A DNA stretch of 9,579 nucleotides from Lutibacter sp. (GTDB lineage: Bacteria; Bacteroidota; Bacteroidia; Flavobacteriales; Flavobacteriaceae). Position 1 is the first letter of the stretch. Each line of letters starts with the position of its first letter. The stretch spans positions 6,544 to 16,122 of the forward strand of contig DPCK01000106.1 in NCBI GenBank assembly GCA_003516285.1, read 5' to 3'. Of the stretch, positions 6,083 through 9,579 are shown piece by piece. A model generated the notes under the pieces. The model ran no database searches and was not told the origin of the DNA. It saw only the letters and a program-made list of their open reading frames with translations. The translations under genes were made by a program, and so were the position numbers.

Positions 6083-6554
6083 TCAAACCGCATATTACAA
6101 AACACCCATCGGTACCGCAAAAATTGTGGGTGATGAAAACGGCATCAGCGCTGTTACGGTAATTGATGATGACTTGGAAACTTCCATAGAAATACCTAAA
6201 ATTTTACAGGATTGTGTACAACAATTAACCGAATATTTTAACGGATCACGATCAAAATTTGATTTAAAGTTAAATCCGCAAGGAACTGATTTTCAAAAAA
6301 AAGTTTGGAAGGAATTGCTGAATGTTCCCTTCGGAAAAACCAGAACTTATTTAGAACAAACCAAACAATTGGGCGATGTAAAAGCCATCAGGGCTGTGGC
6401 TTCCGCAAATGGCAAAAACCCAATTTGGATTATCATTCCCTGTCATCGAATTATTGGAAGCGACGGTTCACTAACTGGCTATGCCGGAGGAATATGGCGT
6501 AAAAAATGGTTATTGGAACACGAAAATACTTCAAAACAACAATCATTATTTTGA
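6072..6554 (+). CDS. ogt: Methylated-DNA--[protein]-cysteine S-methyltransferase (O6-alkylguanine repair)
   Basis: This is a suicide DNA-repair protein that moves the alkyl group from O6-alkylguanine to its own cysteine. The acceptor is Cys124 in IPCHR (122-126), followed by the family stretch GSDGSLTGYAGG (129-140). Upstream are FQKKVWKELLNVPFGKTRTY (74-93) and the recognition helix with Arg107 in AIRAVASANGKNP (105-117), the residue that takes the place of the flipped base. The length of 160 residues fits the Ogt type without an Ada domain. No ATG is available at the N-terminus: the frame opens at 6048 after a TAA, and the only usable start before YYKTPIG is TTG at 6072, inside the last codons of tatD. 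The expected N-terminus (M-E-S-...-YYKTPIG) supports it. Translation is probably coupled to tatD. Confidence 0.92.
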   Translation: MESNQTAYYKTPIGTAKIVGDENGISAVTVIDDDLETSIEIPKILQDCVQQLTEYFNGSRSKFDLKLNPQGTDFQKKVWKELLNVPFGKTRTYLEQTKQLGDVKAIRAVASANGKNPIWIIIPCHRIIGSDGSLTGYAGGIWRKKWLLEHENTSKQQSLF

Positions 6555-6575
6555 AATTTTTATGTTTGTTGTTTT
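6533..6575. terminator. Possible weak bidirectional terminator between the converging methyltransferase and glyS genes
   Basis: AAAACAACAA (6533-6542) and TTGTTGTTTT (6566-6575) form a perfect 10-bp inverted repeat around a 23-base loop. The left arm lies in the last codons of the methyltransferase gene. The stem is AT-rich and the loop is long, so the hairpin would be weak. It is the only candidate in the 27-base gap between the two converging genes. Confidence 0.3.
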
Positions 6576-6581
6576 TTCAAA

Positions 6582-8123
6582 TTACATTTTCATCAACCAT
6601 TTTTTAACGTCAACTTCTTCTTTGATAATGTCGCGAAGTTCCGAGATTTTTACACGTTTTTGCGCCATTGTATCTCTGTAGCGAATGGTTACGGTATCAT
6701 CAATTAAGGTTTCATGGTCAACCGTAATGCAAAAAGGCGTTCCCACGGCATCCTGTCTTCTGTATCTTCTTCCAACGGCATCTTTTTCATCATAATCCAC
6801 ACTGAAATCCCATTTTAAATCGTCCATTATTTTTCGTGCAACTTCAGGCAAACCATCTTTTTTTACCAATGGCAAAATGGCCGCTTTTGTTGGCGCCAAT
6901 ACTGCCGGCAATCTTAATACGGTTCGAGTTGTGCCATTTTCCAAATCTTCTTCCTGCAATGAATTGGAGAAAACTGCCAAAAACATTCGGTCCAATCCAA
7001 TAGAAGTTTCCACCACATAAGGAATATAATGTTCATTCAATTCCGGATCAAAATACTGTAATTTTTTTCCCGAAAATTTTTCGTGGCTTGATAAATCAAA
7101 ATCGGTACGTGAATGAATTCCTTCCAATTCTTTAAATCCGAAAGGGAATTTAAATTCAATATCAGCAGCGGCATCGGCATAATGCGCTAATTTGTCGTGG
7201 TCATGAAAACGGTAATTTTCCTTGCCCAATCCCAAAGATAAATGCCATTTTAAACGGGTTTGTTTCCATTCTTCATACCATTCTTTTTGAGTTCCCGGAC
7301 GCACAAAAAATTGCATTTCCATTTGTTCAAATTCTCGCATACGGAAAATAAACTGACGCGCAACGATTTCATTTCTGAAGGCTTTTCCTGTTTGTGCAAT
7401 TCCGAAAGGAATTTTCATCCTGCCCGATTTTTGAACATTTGAAAAATTCACAAAAATTCCTTGCGCGGTTTCCGGACGTAAATATAAATCCATTGAAGCA
7501 TCGGCAGAAGCGCCTATTTTGGTGCCAAACATTAAGTTGAATTGCTTCACTTCTGTCCAATTTTTTGAACCTGATAACGGACAAACGATTTCCAATTCTT
7601 CAATAAGAGATTTTACATCGGCCAAATTTTCTTCGGCCAAAGATTTTCCCATTCGTTTTAAAATGGTTTCGCCTTTTTCTTTATAACCTAAAACTCTTTC
7701 ATTGGTTGCTAAAAACTGGTCCTTATCAAAAGAATCTCCAAAACGTTTTGCCGCTTTTTCAACCTCTTTTTCAATTTTATCATCCAACTTAGCCACATAA
7801 TCTTCAATTAAAACGTCGGCCCTATATCTTTTTTTGGAATCTTTATTGTCGATTAAAGGATCGTTAAAAGCATCCACGTGGCCGGAAGCTTTCCAAGTGG
7901 TTGGATGCATAAAAATTGCGGCATCCAAACCAACAATATTTTCGTGCATCTGCACCATAGCTTTCCACCAATATTCCCTGATATTTTTCTTTAATTCTAC
8001 ACCGTTTTGAGCATAATCGTAAACTGCGCTCAAACCGTCATAAATTTCACTCGATTGAAACACAAAACCGTATTCCTTTGCGTGCGAAACTACTTTTTTA
8101 AATTGATCATCTTGATTTGCCAT
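6582..8123 (-). CDS. glyS: Glycyl-tRNA synthetase (alpha2 type, class II)
   Basis: The enzyme charges tRNA-Gly with glycine, using ATP, in the cytoplasm. This 513-residue single-chain form is the dimeric type found in eukaryotes, archaea and many bacteria, not the alpha/beta two-subunit type of E. coli. Class II signatures are visible: motif 2 with FRNE (249-252) and RMREFEQMEMQFF (261-273), and motif 3 with IGLDRM (375-380). Other family stretches are RPETAQGIFVNF (216-227), KIPFGIAQTGKAFRNE (237-252) and the C-terminal anticodon-binding domain from about 405. The inserted region contains CPLSGSKNW (181-189), where many relatives have CPxCG, so a zinc ligand appears to be lost. A perfect -7 box ends four bases before the ATG. 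The gene converges on the methyltransferase gene. Confidence 0.97.
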   Translation of the reverse strand: MANQDDQFKKVVSHAKEYGFVFQSSEIYDGLSAVYDYAQNGVELKKNIREYWWKAMVQMHENIVGLDAAIFMHPTTWKASGHVDAFNDPLIDNKDSKKRYRADVLIEDYVAKLDDKIEKEVEKAAKRFGDSFDKDQFLATNERVLGYKEKGETILKRMGKSLAEENLADVKSLIEELEIVCPLSGSKNWTEVKQFNLMFGTKIGASADASMDLYLRPETAQGIFVNFSNVQKSGRMKIPFGIAQTGKAFRNEIVARQFIFRMREFEQMEMQFFVRPGTQKEWYEEWKQTRLKWHLSLGLGKENYRFHDHDKLAHYADAAADIEFKFPFGFKELEGIHSRTDFDLSSHEKFSGKKLQYFDPELNEHYIPYVVETSIGLDRMFLAVFSNSLQEEDLENGTTRTVLRLPAVLAPTKAAILPLVKKDGLPEVARKIMDDLKWDFSVDYDEKDAVGRRYRRQDAVGTPFCITVDHETLIDDTVTIRYRDTMAQKRVKISELRDIIKEEVDVKKWLMKM

Positions 8124-8127
8124 TGTG

Positions 8128-8135
8128 CAAAAATA
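8128..8135 (-). promoter_or_regulatory. -7 box of glyS, probably giving a leaderless message
   Basis: On the reverse strand TATTTTTG (8135-8128) is a perfect match to TAnnTTTG and is followed by CACA and then the glyS ATG at 8123. The four-base gap is the same as at tatD. A clear TTTG -33 box is not visible; TTAG at about 8154-8151 is the nearest candidate. Confidence 0.55.
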
Positions 8136-8165
8136 GTAAAGCTTTTAACACTAAAAAATAAAAAA

Positions 8166-8191
8166 GTGGAAATAGCCCAAACTATTTCCAC
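8166..8191 (-). terminator. Intrinsic terminator after the coiled-coil membrane protein gene
   Basis: GTGGAAATAG (8166-8175), loop CCCAAA, CTATTTCCAC (8182-8191): a perfect 10-bp stem. On the reverse strand it is followed by a T-rich run (complement of 8151-8165), and it lies 40 bases beyond the stop at 8232. It separates that gene from the glyS promoter. Confidence 0.88.
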
Positions 8192-8231
8192 CAATAAAAT
8201 ATTAAATATTCTTAATTTAGGAGTTATCTTT

Positions 8232-9116
8232 TTACTTCAACGAAATTTTAGTTGCTCCTACAAATTTATTTTCAATATAAATATTCACCGTATAAACACC
8301 GGTTTTCATAAGGTCTCTATTCACCTCAATCAATGAAATTAAATCAATGGCTTCATTTAAATAGTTTACCATTGAAAGATCGCTATAACTTGCCTGGGTA
8401 TTGTCATTAAGTGTAAACTCGCCTTTTGGAGACATTGTTTTTCCTTGTGCGTCAACTACTTGAATATAAACCTGACGATCGCCTTGTTCGGCAATTTCAT
8501 TTTTTACAATCGTCATATTAATTCGAAGTGCATCTGTATTGTTTGCGCGCGAAGTTTCTACCAATTTTCCATTATTTCGCTCTTTCATTGCAATTACTTT
8601 CGCCGAACTTATCTTCAACTCAGAACCAATCGCCACTTTTTGGGCCAAAGTTAAATTTTGTGTTGTTAACGTATCGTTTTTGGCTATTTGTCTTGTGATT
8701 ACAACTTTAGCACTGTCTAAATTGCTTGTAAGCAACTGATTTGAGCTTGTTAAGGATTCATTCAATAAAAATAATTTTTTGTTGGATTCTTCCAATTTAG
8801 AAATTTCACCTTTGTAACGGCGCAACATACTGTAATTTACAACTTTCAAGTCTTTAATAGAATCTCTTAAAGCAATGATTCGGTCTCTTTCAATAATTAA
8901 TTCTCCAGACATTGACGTTTTTTCAGCTATTGCGTCTTCATATCTAACAATCATACTATCCAAATTTTGCTCTATTTCAAGTTTTTCGACTTCAATTGCA
9001 TCGGTTAACTTTTTATATTCCGAGCTCGTATAAAAAGTATAAGCTAACGCAACCAATAATAAAACTGCTAATGCTATGATTATCAGATTGGTGTTTGATT
9101 TTTTATTTTCTTCCAT
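8232..9116 (-). CDS. Membrane-anchored coiled-coil protein of unknown function
   Basis: I do not recognise a characterised family for this 294-residue protein. It has a short polar start, one strongly hydrophobic segment at 11-29 (LIIIALAVLLLVALAYTFY), and then a long alpha-helical region at about 33-165. That region has heptad-like spacing rich in Glu, Lys, Leu and Ser, and few Pro or Gly. A C-terminal beta-rich domain at about 195-294 contains RQVYIQVVDAQGKTM (214-228) and ends in GVYTVNIYIENKFVGATKIS (273-292), which suggests an immunoglobulin-like sandwich. The anchor is uncleaved in appearance, so the bulk probably lies in the periplasm. A -7-like box upstream and a strong terminator downstream make it a single-gene unit. 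Coiled coils like this attract automatic labels such as SMC or ParA; no ATPase motif is present here. Confidence 0.85.
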   Translation of the reverse strand: MEENKKSNTNLIIIALAVLLLVALAYTFYTSSEYKKLTDAIEVEKLEIEQNLDSMIVRYEDAIAEKTSMSGELIIERDRIIALRDSIKDLKVVNYSMLRRYKGEISKLEESNKKLFLLNESLTSSNQLLTSNLDSAKVVITRQIAKNDTLTTQNLTLAQKVAIGSELKISSAKVIAMKERNNGKLVETSRANNTDALRINMTIVKNEIAEQGDRQVYIQVVDAQGKTMSPKGEFTLNDNTQASYSDLSMVNYLNEAIDLISLIEVNRDLMKTGVYTVNIYIENKFVGATKISLK

Positions 9117-9147
9117 CTTTTAAATGTTTAATTATTTGATATAAACG

Positions 9148-9155
9148 CAAAATTA
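9148..9155 (-). promoter_or_regulatory. -7 box of the coiled-coil membrane protein gene
   Basis: On the reverse strand TAATTTTG (9155-9148) matches TAnnTTTG exactly. It would place the transcript start about 27 bases before the ATG at 9116, whose immediate upstream sequence AAAAG is A-rich. The -33 element is weak: TTTA at about 9175-9172. Confidence 0.45.
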
Positions 9156-9297
9156 CAAATTAAATTATGCTTAAATGTCTTTTTTTGAAGTGATTGCCAA
9201 TTCTATTGCTTAAAAAACATAAGAAAAATTCATTTACCGCAATTTATTATACCCCAAAATATTATAAATTAAAAATGTATTTTTAAAAAAAAATGCT

Positions 9298-9579
9298 ATG
9301 AAGATTATAAAAGACATTTTTGCTGTTTTTTTCCCTGAAACCTGCTTATGCTGCAACGAAAATTTGTCCACCAATGAAGCCATTATTTGTTTATCCTGCC
9401 GGCACGATTTGCCTTTAACCAATTTCAGTTTTGAAGAAAATAATTTAATTGAAAAATCTTTCTACGGAAGAATCCCTCTTGAAAATGCCACTTCGTTATT
9501 TTACTTCTTCAAAAAAGGGAACGTGCAGCATTTAATTCACGAACTTAAATACAAGAAACAACAACAAGTTGGCACTTTT
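9298..9579 (+). CDS. comF: ComF-family phosphoribosyltransferase-like protein, N-terminal part (cut by window edge)
   Basis: From ATG at 9298 the plus strand stays open for 94 codons to the window edge. The protein begins MKIIKDIFAVFFPETCLCCN and shows the ComF N-terminal zinc-ribbon pattern: FP-x2-C-x2-C (Cys16, Cys19, with Cys18 between) and a second pair, Cys31 and Cys34 in CLSC. It continues with YFFKKGNVQHLIHELKYKKQ (about 70-89), matching the family's region just before the phosphoribosyltransferase domain (usually [YF]-x-G-x-[LIV]-x-x-[LIV]-I-x-x-[LF]-K-[YF]). ComF proteins are needed for natural DNA uptake in several bacteria and are thought to act on incoming single-stranded DNA; in flavobacteria the role is not settled. 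An ATG five bases upstream (9293) runs straight into a stop. The gene is divergent from the coiled-coil membrane protein gene, with 181 bases between. Confidence 0.9.
   Translation, partial: MKIIKDIFAVFFPETCLCCNENLSTNEAIICLSCRHDLPLTNFSFEENNLIEKSFYGRIPLENATSLFYFFKKGNVQHLIHELKYKKQQQVGTF

Noticed and set aside
9278..9285. TATTTTTA as a possible -7 box for comF.
   Set aside because: The final G of the consensus is missing, no -33 element is visible, and the region is almost pure A and T.
9234..9422. Reverse-strand frame of 62 codons at the right end.
   Set aside because: It lies opposite the ComF zinc-ribbon coding sequence, which has the conserved cysteines in frame on the plus strand.
1..9579. 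Search for CRISPR repeats, tRNA or rRNA genes, insertion-sequence ends, toxin-antitoxin or other defence genes.
   Set aside because: Reading both strands shows none of their marks. The genes present are metabolic, repair, translation, envelope and competence-type genes.

Overview
The window looks like chromosomal DNA of a member of the Bacteroidota, most likely class Flavobacteriia. It is AT-rich by eye. Upstream regions carry Bacteroidota-type -7 boxes (TAnnTTTG) and no Shine-Dalgarno purine runs. The TonB-like protein, the ComF start, the one-chain glycyl-tRNA synthetase and an FSQ-ending signal peptide all fit that group. I see no mobile element, tRNA, rRNA, CRISPR array or phage gene.  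Layout, left to right. (A) 1-3984 is a leftward gene group read from right to left: deoC, a complete aldehyde dehydrogenase, a short catalytically dead aldehyde dehydrogenase homologue, a left-handed beta-helix sugar N-acetyltransferase (WbpD/WlbB type), and the first 27 codons of a secreted protein cut by the window edge. The first three genes are packed within 2 and 18 bases of each other. Together they look like the ALDH16 system split into two polypeptides next to DeoC. DeoC cleaves 2-deoxyribose-5-phosphate to acetaldehyde and glyceraldehyde-3-phosphate, so the dehydrogenase pair may remove the aldehyde. (B) 3985-4362 is a 378-base gene-free stretch with tandem promoter-like boxes for deoC and a strong terminator for the next gene. 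(C) 4363-5094 is a leftward TonB-family gene. It is separated by a 220-base divergent control region from tatD and a methylguanine-DNA methyltransferase gene (5315-6554, rightward). The latter appears to start at a TTG inside the end of tatD. (D) 6582-8123 is leftward glycyl-tRNA synthetase, convergent with the methyltransferase gene. (E) 8232-9116 is a leftward membrane-anchored coiled-coil protein of unknown function with a clear terminator after it. (F) 9298-9579 is the start of a rightward comF-family gene, cut by the window edge.  Most of this is ordinary housekeeping sequence. The points that deserve a second look are the split ALDH16 pair with DeoC, the -7 boxes lying exactly four bases before the ATG of both tatD and glyS (suggesting leaderless messages), the TTG start of the methyltransferase gene, and the truncated signal-peptide gene at the left edge. 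I found no convincing new multi-gene system.
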